A stretch of 64,000 nucleotides of DNA from Cheiracanthium punctorium (GCA_038373885.1 JAWZYV010006126.1:637501-701500); one strand, 5' to 3'. Shown: positions 43,217 to 55,559, numbered from the stretch's first letter. The notes: generated from the sequence alone by a model not told the origin. Translations and numbers: made by a program.

Positions 43217-44400
43217 AATCTTCGTATAACCCACGCAACAGTTAGACCACATCTCGAAAACACTACTCCCATATGGGCCAATACTTCTTCTACGGCACTT
43301 AACTACTTACAGAATGTACAGGCTAGCGCATCAAAAAATTGTTAGTTGCGCAGTTTTTTCCACTATCAACAAGAATGTTGTGCGGGAATGTGGTCTTGGC
43401 ACCCTCATAAACAGGAGAAAGTATCATACCATTAGCTTCACCTACAAAGCCAGATGCCGCTTTGCTGATCACATTTCACGAAAACCTTTACACAACTGGT
43501 CCGGCAGAACCCGGCAGAACATGGTAGAGGTTATCTACCATGCAATATGACTGTGAAATTAGAAATGAAATTAGTCTTGAACATGAAACTTTGGAAGTAT
43601 TACAAGAACCTCTTTTCTTTTTCACAGTCCCTCGAAATACCTCAATTGACACAAGCCTTAGTAAGCCGTGAGCTAAAGAATGCTAGAAATATTCTATTAA
43701 AATGTATAGAGACGATTAAGGCTTTGAAAGAAAGAGACCTAGTACTCTACTACACTAACGGTTCGGCTGATGAAACCATCCAGACAGGAGGTGCTGGAGT
43801 ATACTCAGACCTGACGAAGCCATCTTCTGCGACTCCAAAGCAGTCTTAGAGGCAATAAATGAAAGTTCCTCTGCACGTACCCAGGGAATTTATCACCAGC
43901 TGGAGCAAATTAACCAATTGAACAAATCTGCTTTTTGCAATGGATGCCAGTACATGTTGGTTTTACTGGTAATTAGACAGCTAACAGACTTACCAAGGAA
44001 GCTTTTGATCAAAATGACAACAATATCAAAGTTACCACTCATAATTCAAATGCCTTTTCAAGGTATCATTTAAGAGAAAAATCCATCAAGAACTATCAGA
44101 CATGCGAAATCAATGCTAAGAGAGTACTTACCAAACAATTATAAGACTTCGAACTGGGCACTTCCGGGTCACGAAAATTCATGATGATGGTACAAGATCT
44201 TACTGTCTCTGTAATAATTGTGAAGTACCTTTCAGCCCGGATCACATTTTCGACTGTCCAGTGATTATAACATCTCGGTTTATGTTGGAGAGTTTCCTTC
44301 AGCGGACAGTTCTCCTCGGATAATATTATTTACATCGCCAAATGTGTTATTTATTCTAACGGCTATTCTTAGCTACTTCGTCTCATGCGGACACGACAAC
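43217..44400 (+). pseudogene. LINE ORF2 3' part: RT end, RNase H, zinc finger
   Basis: Broken reading frames in order. RT C-terminal region: TVRPHLENTTPIWANTSSTA, then LNYLQNVQASA. A linker: ALKERDLVLYYTNGSADETI. RNase H remnants: YTNGSADE (first catalytic D altered), then CDSKAVLEAIN and the worn WMPVHVGF. Last a Cys/His motif, CNNCEVPFSPDHIFDCPV. A piece of RNase H between GAGVYSDLTKP and CDSK is deleted. This architecture fits RNase H-bearing non-LTR retrotransposons of the Jockey/I group. It ends near 44400 with CAACAACCAACCAACAAACC, a simple tail. Confidence 0.7.
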
Positions 44401-44743
44401 AACCAACCAACAAACCACTTCTTTTTTGAATGAGTCGTGTATTAAAAATTTGCATTTGGTAAAATGCATAAAAAATAGTTGAGTGAGCAATCATTTGTGA
44501 TCTAAAAGTATATGTTATCGGATATTGTTAATGGACTGACAAAATTTAAAAAGATGCGTGGTACATGGAAAGGATTGATAATTGCCAAAAAGCTAATTCA
44601 GTGGCAAGGCGCAGGGTCAGCGTCTCCCTCCCTCAGAGAGAAAGATATTGCACTAGATAAAACAGGCTTACATTAATATAAAATGAGTACTAAATATACT
44701 CCTTAGAAAAAAGTTTCTGGATTTGCCGTTGAGTATTGCATAG

Positions 44744-45137
44744 TAGAGATGAGACGGGCTCAGCCCGAGCCCGAAAGCCCGACTCGGGCTCGGGTTCTGT
44801 AATTCACGATTGCGTTCGGGCTCGGGCGGGCTCGGGCTCGTGAAAAATTTCTCCTTTGTTGAACATACTCCTTGAAACAGATTTTAAAAAGTGATTCATG
44901 GGATAAATAGACGTACTTATTTCAAAAAATAGCGGCACGAGGGACTAGAAAGTGTGTGAAGCTCCAAAATTTATTGTATCCTATTAATAAAGTAGTTAAT
45001 TTTATTTGTCTTTAGCTGAAATTTCGGGCTCAGGCGGGCTCGGGCTCCAACTTTAATAATATTGCTCGGACTCGGGCGGGCTCGGATTAAAAGTCTTCGG
45101 GCTCGGGCTTCAAAAAATGAGCCCGAACTCATTTCTA
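44744..45137. mobile_element. hAT-like MITE built of CGGGCT repeats
   Basis: The termini TAGAGATGAGACGGGCTC and, inverted, TAGAAATGAGTTCGGGCTC are flanked by a perfect 8-bp target duplication TTGCATAG (44736-44743 and 45138-45145). About 100 bp inside each end is packed with GGGCTCGGGC motifs; the middle is A+T-rich. No coding. Confidence 0.85.
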
Positions 45138-45292
45138 TTGCATAGTGAGTACACTGAGTGAAATCGTCCTTCAAACACTAATTAGCAACAATTTTTATAA
45201 AGGTGAAATTGTGAGTGAAATACAAAAATACTGAACTGAAAACCGTAATTGTGAATCAAATTGGAAGTGTGAGATTTTCAGAGATACAACTA

Positions 45293-46814
45293 CACTGCTC
45301 AAAACAATTAAAGGAAATTGTAAGTTTTATATAAAATAAAGATATAAGCGAAATTTTTTTGCCGAAAATGGAAGAAGAGAATCACAAATGCAAATTTTTC
45401 TGATTTTCAAACTGTGGAGTATGCTAATTTTGAGTTTCACATCAAAAACGTCGCTTCAGCGCCAGCGAATGAAATTGGACTTTCAACTGAATAAAAGACA
45501 ATGATGACAAGGATGATCGGCATTCAGTGACTGCTTTGTTTCGATGAGTACGATGTCTCAGCGAATTCATTTAACCGATTCAAAAGCTTGGAGAGTTGTC
45601 GGTAGGTTAGAAGGAGGCCAAACTCAAGTAGCGCAAGCCATTGGAGTGTCACAAAGTGTGATTTCTGAGATCTGAAACCGGTTTTTGGCGACTGGAAGTG
45701 CAGGCCGAAGACCAGGGCAAGGTCGTAAACGGGCAACAACGCCCAATGAAGATCGTTATTTAGTGTTAACAGCTCGGAGACACCGGAATATGAACGCTAC
45801 TCTTCTCCAACAACACATTCGCTCGGCTACTGGCACCACGGTTTCAACTCAGACTGTCCGAAACCGGCTCCATGGTGTAGGTCTGTATGCTCGCCGACCG
45901 ATGGTATGTGTTGGACTAACATCAAGGCATCTTCGCGACCGCAGGGAGTGGGCAACAGAGTATGTGAACTGGAGGAGAAATGAATGGAGCAATGTTCTTT
46001 TTTCTGACGAGTCCCGGTTTTCAGTTCATCCTGATAACAGGCGTATTTTCATCTGGAGGAACCGTGGCAGTAGGAATAATCCTGCGTTCGTGCACGAAAG
46101 TGTCAGCTTTGGCGGTGGGGGAGTGTTGGTGTACGGTGGCAACTCCATTGACGGATGCACAGACCTCTACATCATTCGAGATGGACCTCTGATTGGTCGC
46201 TGATATAGGGATGAGATCCTCAGACCTATTGTAGTCCCTTACGCTGCAGCAATCGGAGATGACTTCATTTTAATGGACGATAACTGCAGGCCACATCGTG
46301 CTAACCTGGTGGAGGATTTCCTTTTCGAGGAAGGAATCGTTCGAATAGAATGGCCAGCGTGTTCTCCAGACATGAATCCAATAGAGCACGTTTGGGACGC
46401 TCTAGGAAGACGGGTTGCTGGCCGCCAACCACCCCTACAAACTCTCCAAGAACTGCATAGAGCTCCTCTGGAAGAGTGGGACAAAATACCCCAACTCGTG
46501 ATTAATAGCTTCATTGACTCCATGCCTCAAAGGTGTTCAACGTTGCTGGCCGTCCGTGGAAACCATACCCCTACTGAAAATGATTTCCTTTGAAGAAAAT
46601 ACCTTTTCTTATTTTTTTTTCTCATATGCACAAATTGTGTTTTTTTCCTTTTCTACACAAATGCGCAATAAAATGCATTTTTTTCTGCCAAACATGTGTA
46701 ATTTATTCTCATATAACCTACTACGTCTGTCGACCATGTATGAATCAGCTAAAAAGATTCCCAGCCACAAGATCCACCTAAAACCACAATATCCTTTAAT
46801 TGTTTTAAGCAGTG
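45293..46814 (+). mobile_element. Tc1-like element, copy B (nearly complete)
   Basis: 1522 bp between TA dinucleotides (45291-45292 and 46815-46816). Terminal inverted repeats are CACTGCTCAAAACAATTAAA and CACTGCTTAAAACAATTAAA, about 27 bp. One transposase frame fills 45544-46593. This copy gives the empty-site reference for the MITE in copy A. Confidence 0.92.
45544..46593 (+). pseudogene. Tc1 DD34E transposase with two in-frame TGA
   Basis: From the ATG at 45544 one frame runs 349 codons to a stop at 46591-46593, interrupted only by TGA at 45673-45675 (a Trp position by context) and TGA at 46201-46203 (between PLIGR and YRDEIL; an Arg CGA to TGA change is likely). N-terminal HTH (VAQAIGVSQSVISEI), GRPRR-like AT hook (AGRRPGQGRKRA), second HTH, then the catalytic triad: FSDESRF, MDDNCRPHRA and SPDMNPIEHVW, with 34 residues between the second D and the E. 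Otherwise full length for Tc1. No frameshifts. Confidence 0.92.
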
Positions 46815-46851
46815 TATTTTAGTTATGAAACTTCAATAAGTTGACTAACAC

Positions 46852-47950
46852 TGCGAAACCTTTTTTACTTCCTTGTACGTAGTATAAGGAAGTAATGTGA
46901 TCCCGAAAATTTTTGGGGGCCAAATTTTGACAAAAAAAAAACCGATTTTGACTACCTCTAAATTTAATTAAAAATTTTTTTTTGATGCATCTCATCGTAG
47001 GCTAGTATGCACGATCATATTAACGCATCTGCAACTCATTTTGACCACCGGCGAGTCTATTGTGGCCAGTTTTTCCATGCCGTCTGTACGTACGTACGTA
47101 CGTATGTACGTATGTATGTAACTCGCATATCTCAAAAACAATTGGACGTAGAATGTTGAGATTTGATATTTAGGATTGTTCTATGATCTAGTTGTGCACC
47201 TCCCCTTTTGGTGGCAATCGAATGGATAGTTTATGTACAGGACAGCCCAAAAGATTGGAAATACATTACGCTCTTTGGGCCGAAATTCATTAAATTCGCC
47301 TAACTCAAAAGCTATTAGGCGTAGAATGTTGAATCTTTATATTTAGGATTGTTGTAACATCTAGTTGTGCACCTCCCTTTTCGGTTCCATTCGACTGGAT
47401 AGTTTATCTACAGATCCGCCCAAAAGATTCGAAATACATTACGCTCTATGGGCCGAAATTCATCAAAGCATTTTTTAGAGGTATTGGGCTATTTCAAACG
47501 ACTCAGAAGTGATATATGCTGTAAAGAGTTAGAAAATGAATTTCTCCATTAAAAAAAGTGTCTTTATCATTTATAGTTCTGCTACAGGAACACTCAAATG
47601 ATTTCCAACACATTACGGTCAATGGAAATTTTAGGGGCATTCATCCATTTCAAGCACAATACCGTCCTACCACATAAGTTAGGTAATGGTCCGACCACGG
47701 TCACGTGCCTCCCTCAAGAACTATGCCAAAGGTCGCCAAGCTTGGCGACTTTTGGTGTACGTGTGTGCATATTTAACTCTCAAATCTCAAAAACTATTAT
47801 GAAATTTCATACATAAGATTGTTGTAACATCTAGTTGTGCATCTCGATTTTTGGTTCCAATCTACTGGAGAGTTTATTTACAGGACCACCGAAAAGAATT
47901 TCAGTACTTTAATGTCTATGGACATCTTCAATATAATACAAATGTAGACA
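46852..47950 (+). repeat. dispersed non-coding repeat with ACGT microsatellite
   Basis: Starts ACTTCCTTGTACGTAGTATA. 47088-47120 is an ACGT/ATGT simple repeat. Two similar blocks follow (CTAGTTGTGCACCTCC at about 47202 and 47371, and again CTAGTTGTGCATCTCG at about 47832), each ending in a TTTAT.TACAG and ACATTACGCTCTNTGGG stretch related to family A. So it is a degenerate internal duplication of about 170 bp plus more. Confidence 0.6.
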
Positions 47951-48212
47951 GTCATTGTTTGGTACATGCCCAAAATCTCGCCGTCTGTCCTCGACCTTGG
48001 CGAGTTTTGGCGAAATATCGCCAAATTTGGCGATAGTCAGTCATTTGGTCCATGCCCAAAGTATCGCCATTTGCCATCGTTCTTGGCGAGTTTTGGCGAA
48101 ATATCGCCAAATTTGGCGATAATCTGTCATTGTTTTGTTCATGCTTAAAATCTCGCCAAATGTCGTCGACATTGACGAGCTTCGCCGAAATATCGCCAAA
48201 TTTGGCGCCAAA
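47951..48212 (+). repeat. three tandem units of 86-89 bp
   Basis: Units start at 47951, 48040 and 48126 with GTCATT. Each ends in GGCGAAATATCGCCAAATTTGGCG-like sequence containing the palindrome CGCCAAATTTGGCG. The frames read through it on both strands are a by-product of the repeat. Confidence 0.85.
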
Positions 48213-48214
48213 AA

Positions 48215-49806
48215 TTATTTCGCATTTTGTGTAACTGTAAAACTTTAACCCGTAGAATTTTGAACTTTTGTATTTAGAACTATTGTAATATCTAACTGTT
48301 TTCAATATCTTTTTTGACAGCAATCGACTGAGAATTTATTTACAGGGTGAGCCGAATGACTTTAAATACATTGAGGGGTATGGATGCATTCAATTCATTG
48401 AAAGTCTGTGGTCAATGACTACTTTGGCTATCCCCAAAATCTCGCAGACTATCTCAAGTTTGTCGGCTTTTGGTGAAATATCGCCAAATAAAGTGTCAGA
48501 AGGAAATCTTTCAAATTGAACTCAGCTTGGCGATATCGAAATATTTGGCAAGAAATCGCTAAACCTTACTCTTGTTGATGTTTTATCTGTTTCAAACAAA
48601 TAAGTTTAGAGGTAGTGCGTCGAAAATATTTTTGATCTAATAGACGTGAAAGGAAGTCATGTGTTGGACACATCAGATTTTTTTGAAGTGAAACAGGCGC
48701 ATGAGAAAGGAACGTTTTTGTCACCACATTGATTCCTCAAGTCAAATATATTTTTAAAATATCATTGGAGGAAAAATGCACATTTAAAAATTTTTTCATA
48801 AAGAATTTTACTTACAAGAAATCGAATGCTGATTTAAGAGGGTTTATGTATTTTTAGAATCCTCTAAGATACTTCGAAGTAAACAAAGAGAAACCATAAT
48901 CCCTTTTTCAAAAATCCCCGTACCCGCAAATAACTTCCTGGGTAGAAAATCTGTATAGATGTTTTATTTGACGGGAAACTGCTATTCCTTAGTGACCGTT
49001 ACACTTCCTGGCTTTTAAGTTTATTTATATAAGGTCAAAAGCCCCCCAGGAAACATAACTTTCGAACTAAGAACGCCATTTAATCTAAATGGATATCGGG
49101 AGAGATCTTAAAATAATACCCTTACTTTCTTTTCGATCGGATGCAATAGAGTATTATTTGTTTACGTTTTACGAGTATATAGCTTTGAAAATATTTGTTG
49201 TCGTTACTGGAAAGGAAGCTTTTAAAATAACGTTTATATCGTAACTGCGATGATTTTTCTATTGGTTCAGAGTAAAGCCTCCTGCAAACATATGAGCTGA
49301 CCCAAGCCGCTCTTCTGGTGCTTAAGGGTTACTATTTTTTTTTCCCTGAGATTCATTCAGCATTTGTAATGGTGTACTCATTACGTAATACTACCGTAAA
49401 GTACAATTTTCTCTTCTTTAATAAACGAAATTTAAAATGGGTGCTCCTTCACAATGAAACAGCTCTCATCATCCCAAAGGTGAAAAAAATTTTAATTTCA
49501 TTCAGATACTGTTCACCCTTGGGGCGAAACCCTTTCCCAATGCTGTAAAAATAAACAGTTGGGATTGGCAATATCTTGCCAAATATCGAAGATATCGCGA
49601 AGTTGGTTTCAGTTTTGGAAAATTCTTTTTTTTGTGTGTGTGCTAAACTGGGCGATCAATAGCAAAAATTGGCAAACCTTCGAGCGACTTTTAATTTGAA
49701 CTCTCCGCTCCCATAGCTATCTGGCAACCCTTGAAAAGTGATACGCCATTTCTTGCATACACAAAACTCCTTAGCTGAAATTAATAGCACTCAAGTGCTA
49801 AATAAA
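48215..49806. other. unassigned sequence with family A-like traces
   Basis: 48215-48560 continues to show CGCCAAAT fragments of the preceding repeat. The rest is unassigned. Confidence 0.3.
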
Positions 49807-52354
49807 TCTCTACTTATTATAAAAGAAGGTGTTTGTGTGTGTGTGTGTGTTTGTCGCAGCGTTACGGACAAATGGCTACACCTAGAAACACCAAATTTGG
49901 CACTCGGGAAGATGTAGTTGTGTACCTCGAAGCGATTTTTTCAAAATTCGACCTAGAATTTTTTTATTTTATGTTTTATGCGATTTTTGGCATTTTTTCT
50001 CACCTAATTCGTAATAATGGCGGAAATTACGCTCGCAGCAAAACGGCATTTATATCATCGGATAGAAGAGAAAATTTTCTTTTAAAAACAGTTTGTTCTG
50101 AATACGTAACATGATTTACCGATTTTTAGGAATTTTTTTACTAAGCATCTGCTTCGGCGAATTCTTTCGTAAAATAATTTTAAAACTGTCGCATCTTGAA
50201 TTCTATCCGTCATAACTTTTTGATATTTTGACAAATCGTGAAACATTCTTTTCTCCCTCTTTTAAAATAAAAGCGAAAAATTATGTAAATTAGATGATTT
50301 TTTACGAATTTTAATGCAGCCTAATGTTTAGAATTTAATAGCATCAACGCGATCTTACGCCATTCATTACATTGCGATCACGGCACGAGAATTTATGTTC
50401 GGTTGCTTCCGCAGAAAGGATTAGAAAAAAGAGTTTTTTTAACCAATCGAGTTTTTAAATGGGATATCGGAATTTCAATTCGCAAGTGAGGATCTATGAT
50501 GTCCAATGCTTTAAGATTCGTAAAAATTACGCCATAATTTTAACTCATTTATTCCAGCTCTATTTTCAACGCAGGGAGACGATATTTTGATTAAAATTTA
50601 CTGTAGAAATAAACTATATGTAAGAAATTCACGATTATTATTATTAGAAGTGGTATTTTAATCCGGTGCTTATTTAAAAATTGAAATGTCCTCACGGTGC
50701 TGAAAATGTTCATTTTAAAAGTTACAAAGTTCGTTTCAAAGCGCGATATATTAAAATTTTTCTATTTACTATTTTTATTTTTGGCATTTAATTATGGAGC
50801 AGGCGTTGCCTAACATATGCATGCAGGTTGCGAGTACAGTTTTATTTTAACGTTAAATTACGTTCCTCCATAAAGGTCCTACATAACGCAAAGTTTTAAT
50901 GATACCGTTTGAAAACTACTATGCGAAATGTCAGAATTAACACCATCAACCAACCGGGGTATCCTTTACGGCAGTCAAACAGTCACGTCATAAATTAAAA
51001 AAATGCGTGAAATTTGTAAACTCTGCAAACCTAACGCCCTGTCACAATTAAAGCGGGAATAAGTAGCTCCTCGAGATTACACAGTTTGATGTTTTTTAGG
51101 AGACAGGACTATGGAGGATATAAAAGATATCGCTATATTAGATACATGGATATTTAATATGGCACCCCTTGGATATTTTCTCCCCACGGTAAGATGAAAT
51201 GGTTTGCTGCGCTAAATACGCCAATCTTGTAAAACTATGTATAAATTAAATATATATTGAGAGTTTCCTTAATGGCGCCATTATGTGAAATGATTATTAT
51301 CTATGCTAATGCGTAAATTGCAAAGAATCGCCATAGAATCAAAAGATCCGATTGGGGCGAAATAATCTAAGCTGCTTCTTTTAAGGGAGCCTTGAAGAGG
51401 GAGAAGCGAGGATAGATAGTATTAATGTACGTAATAGGTAGAATTATTAGATTTGTAAGGATAATATGAATAAATCACGATATACCACGTTAATAAATAT
51501 TTCATGAAATTAAAAGTGTTTATCCTTTTTCAACGGTTTTCTTACAACCAACTAAACGAAATGTAATTCTAATTTGCGTTAATATATCCCGCAGTAATTT
51601 CAACAAAGGAGATTACTTGAACTTTTCAAAAAATGAAATTCTGTTTTGTCACATGCATTTATGATTTTAGTAGTAAAATATTCGCTTCTTCTCGTATGAA
51701 GAGCGGGTGCGCAGCTATTTTAAAAACATCCCTTGAAAATAAAATAAATGAATTCAGAAGATTCCAAAACGTGTCAGTACACCAAAATCTCGAAGTCGAA
51801 TTTTTTCATGATTACAATACTTTATATGGTACATGTTCGGAAAGAAATAAATGGTTGTCCATTTCATGTAGTGTCTTAGACAGGCGCGTAGCCAGGAAAA
51901 TTTTTCGGGGGGCGGGGATATGCGCCTGGAAAAATTTTTCGGGGGGGGGGGATATGAACTTATATATGTATAAATAGACGGAATTTCATCACTAATCCAA
52001 AAATTTCGGGGGGGGGATATATCCCGATATCCCTCCCTGGCTACGCCCCTGGTCTTAGGCTACAACTTGAGCCTAAAAAACAGTATGATGTAGAAATAAG
52101 ACATTTTGAAAGCCAGGAGTTCTCTGCAAACCATTAAGCTTTCCACTTTTTTGATAGTGAATGACGCTGACATAGTTTTTTGAGTCATTATACTGCAATG
52201 ATGCCAGGTTAGTACTCATGACGCAAACTTTACATCAAGAGTCAAATAATTTTGCTCTTCTTTTTTTTTTAATTTCGCATAACGAATAAATTCGAATTAC
52301 ACATGTAAGGAAAATTTTCGTTTCCTACCGTGCGAAGAACGGGCACGCAGCTAG
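49807..52354 (+). mobile_element. non-autonomous Helitron, 2.5 kb
   Basis: Starts A|TCTCTACTTATTATAAAAG at 49807 and ends CTAG|T at 52351-52354. The imperfect hairpin CCGTGC-GAAGAACGGG lies upstream of the end, the same terminal pattern as 32807. No Rep/helicase frame. Blocks of it recur at 14445, 27190 and 31675. Contains a (GT)n run at 49831-49850 and a nested hAT MITE. Confidence 0.65.
51881..52051. mobile_element. hAT MITE (CAGGGGCGTAGCCA family)
   Basis: Starts CAGGCGCGTAGCCAGG, ends with the inverse of CAGGGGCGTAGCCAGG, 171 bp. Flanks GTCTTAGA and GTCTTAGG agree at seven of eight bases. The interior has three GGGGGG runs, two of them in a local duplication (AAAATTTTTCGGGGGG). Confidence 0.8.
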
Positions 52355-52463
52355 TAAATAAATAAAATAAAAAAAGCACATTAACTTTTATGTCTTCAAA
52401 TTGACACACACCCAGGCACTCGAGAAAAAAAAAATAAAACCTGAACGAATTTTAGATTTTAAA

Positions 52464-53313
52464 CTAGGTGAAGTAAGTACCCGTCATTGACGGGTTAGTA
52501 CTGAATGCAAATTTCCAAAAAGCAAGAACTTTCGTCAGCATTGTAGGAGTACACAGAATGGGTGTAGTATACTGCCAAAAGTAAAGAAAACGAAGTTATA
52601 ATTTTATATAGATGCTTATAGTTTAAGGTAAGTGACACCTATCATTTCACCAAATAACATTTTTTCACCTTTGCAGTTATTACGTGATGTGCGAACACAA
52701 ATTTATGTAGTTTGAAACAATTTTCCCAAAATCTCAAAATTTAATCAAGATTTTTAAAAAATTCGACGATAATGTTTGGAGTGACCACCTATTATGATAC
52801 CAAATTTCATTTCATTCACTTCAGTCGTTTTTACGTGATGCTCGAACACAATTTTAAGGAATTTGGAACGATTTTCGCAAAATCTGAAAATCTAATCAAG
52901 ATTTTTTTTAAATTTGACGCCTATGTTTTAAGTTGAGTGACCACCAATTATGATACGAAAATTCATTTCAATCGCTTCAGTCGTTTTTACGTACGCTCGA
53001 ACACAAATTTACGCAGTTTAAAACGATTTTCGCAAAATCTGAAAATCTAATCGAGATTTTTTTAAAATTCGACGCCTATGTTTTAAGTTGAGTGACCACC
53101 TATCATGACATCAACTATCATATCATTCGCTTCAGTCGTTTTTGCATGATGCTCAAACAATAAAAGCGTCACGGACAGAATGACAGAACAACAGACAGAC
53201 AAACTTTTTTTCAGGGTTGCACCGGATTCCCAGGTGCTTGAAACGGATAGAAATCGCAAAATTTTTGAATTCCAAGAAATGTACAGACAAAAGTCTAATT
53301 TTATTTATATAGA
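52464..53313 (-). mobile_element. Helitron with shorter 156-bp array
   Basis: Same termini as 34109-35880 on the minus strand: start A|TCTATATAAATAAAATTAG at 53313, end CTAG|T at 52464-52467, hairpin ACCCGTC-AAT-GACGGGT. About four units with the CGTGATG landmark near 52683, 52834, 52990 and 53145. 53314-53845 is unassigned, with a G run near 53346. Confidence 0.78.
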
Positions 53314-53939
53314 TTATATGAGAATTAAAGCATGAAAAATTATTTTAACATGGGGGGGGGAGGGGAATTTTGAAAGGTCATAACTCACTCATTTTCAGTT
53401 CAAATTTATTGAAAATTGCTAATTTTTGAAATATGAAGTGAAATTTAGGGGTTGCTATTAGGAAAAATAGTTGGTGCGAATTTTGATATGGACATAACCC
53501 CTTACGCAATTTTTATGTATAGCAAATTAAAGTGTACGTCAATCGTAAATGATTGGTATATGTAACTTTGCTGTAAGACGAACGACGGCCGAATAAAGTA
53601 CAAGAGGGCGTTTTTTTGTTGTTTTTTTCCGCAGCTGTACCTGTTTTTTTCAAGTCATTCGGATTCTTTCATGTGTGCAGCGGAAAGAGTTGTGATCACG
53701 TAGGTGTAGTTATTAAAAGTATTGTAAAAGAACCTGGGATCGTAATGGGTAGTTATGAAAATTTCTGGATGTTATTTTAACAGCGAGAGTGGGGGTGTTA
53801 AAGTAGAAATCAACCCAAGAAATACAAACACGGTATACTCAAGGACAGTGTCGGATTAACAATATAGCAGATGTAGCAAATGCTACGGGCCCCGCGCCTT
53901 TACCTTGAAAATTTTCGTCTTTCCCCCTCAAGATCTAGC

Positions 53940-54190
53940 TTTTTTGACACTTTCCAACAAGGTAGAAAAGTGCTTAAGATTTCGGTTTGTCTGTCTGTCC
54001 GTCCTTGATATAACTCGCGTCAATAGGCATCGATTTCTACGAAATTTATATATGTTATTCTTATCTGCAGTACCATGTACCCTATTGTAAAGGATCTATG
54101 TAGCATTTATAGATTTTTTTCTACAGGAGGACTCAAAATAGTCCCAATACATTGCGCTCTATGGGAAGTTATTCTTTAAAGCGTATCATC
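53940..54190 (+). repeat. dispersed repeat family A
   Basis: Best-preserved copy. Begins ACACTTTCCAACAAGGTAG, then GGTTTGTCTGTCTGTCCGTC, ATGTTATTC, GTACCATGTACCCTATTG and CATTGCGCTCTATGGG. The mariner element starts ten bases after it. Confidence 0.65.
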
Positions 54191-54200
54191 CTACTAACTA

Positions 54201-54904
54201 CAAGGGGTGATCAAATGAAAAGGTACGGAAAGACACGGTGGGTACAAATGTAGACTTTATTCAAAATAGACACCATAGGCCTGAGCACAACGATCCCACT
54301 TATGCACAAGCCGCAGGATTCCTTGTTCCCAGAATTCCTGTGGCCGTGACGAGACCCAGTCCGTCACAGCGTCCTTGAGTACGTCGTCCGAGTTGAAGCG
54401 CTTCCCTTTCAGGTGGTTTCTTCAGTGGAACCAACACATGGAAATCGCAGCGCGACATGTCCGGACTGTAGGGCGGATGGTCCAACGTCTCCCACTTGTA
54501 CTTGGCCAGTTCCTTGGCGAAAACGGACATTCCATTTTCTCATTGACTTGTGGGACACACAGCCATTCCCAGTATACGATCATCCTCCTGCGATGAATAG
54601 TGGCCGGTTTAACACCTTCCGCTGTCAGAAATCGGATAACGCCTCGCTGCCCCTAAATCGTCGAATTTTGCAATGTGAACGCCATCCTGTCCTCACACGC
54701 ACTGCCGCGTCCATTGGACGTAGGAGGGTGCTTTTTACAAGAGCTTCTGCTCTCTCCTGCGGGCCCCCGCAGGTTCCTATCCACACAAAAGGCTCTAATA
54801 GCAATCCTAGATGTCTCGCTACGTGCTCTCATAGCTGCATGGACAAATATGATAACGGTTAGGTTGTTGCGACGTTTCGTACCTTTTCATTTGATCACCC
54901 CGTG
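54201..54904 (-). mobile_element. mariner element, internally deleted
   Basis: TA duplication (54199-54200 and 54905-54906). Inverted ends GGGGTGATCAAATGAAAAGG, close to perfect for about 28 bp. 704 bp, about half a usual mariner, because the middle of the transposase is missing. Such internally deleted copies are common for mariners. Confidence 0.85.
54257..54685 (-). pseudogene. mariner transposase, internally deleted
   Basis: From an ATG at 54685 on the minus strand: MAFTLQNSTI, a stop, then shifted VIRFLTAEGVKPATIHRRM (the first HTH). The N-terminal part joins directly to FAKELAKYKWETLDHPPYSP, then DMSRCDFHVL and PLKK, the third catalytic D region. The last residues KWDRCAQAYGVYFE precede a TAA at 54257-54259 in another frame. 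The first and second catalytic residues are lost in the deletion. The family is the DD34D mariner type related to the SETMAR transposase. Confidence 0.8.
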
Positions 54905-55559
54905 TAGTTGCCTGAACCCTGAATTCAAGATAAAACTTTTTCCTCTATGACTGCAAAAAGATTACAAAGTCAAGGACAAAAAGCCTAACAACTTCTACAT
55001 CTTTTGTACGATCCGCTTGAAATTTTTCACAACTTTGTAAAAAAATATAGAAAACAATCTGTCAATTTTAAAAATCTGAAAATCCACCCGTTCCCTCATT
55101 TTAAAGCGATTTTTCGCTATTTTCAGCACCATTTCGTTTCCGAGAGTCAAAAAAAGTAAATCATTTGCGTGACAAAATGACCTATTTTAAGTGAAAATGA
55201 CGTCATACAATTGGGGGATCAATAGGTTTAAAATAATTTCTCCCAATTACACAGTTTATTATTTTTTCCCCCACAAATAAATCGTCTGCTGGATATTCGA
55301 ATGTTTATGTATAAAACGAAAGCTTTCGACTGCGAAAGATTCCGCGTTTCCAGATGAGCATGAAATTCGATTTGGGTCTGTAATAAAAATTGAATATGAA
55401 CTTATTTATTTTAGGGAGATGAAAATTAAATATATTGAATGAAAGACAGATTTCCTTAAAATGTTTTTTTCTCACGGCCGTTGTAATTGCCTTCACAAAA
55501 GGCTTCTAGTTTTAGAGATATTCTGCTCTTTGAAATGAAACAAAATTGGATGTTATTAA

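Noticed and set aside
47952..48323. 123-residue minus frame with repeated peptides, and plus-strand counterparts
   Set aside because: By-product of the 86-89 bp tandem units, open in several frames on both strands.
54413..54862. 149-residue open frame on the plus strand
   Set aside because: Antisense to the deleted mariner transposase; the minus strand carries the recognisable motifs.
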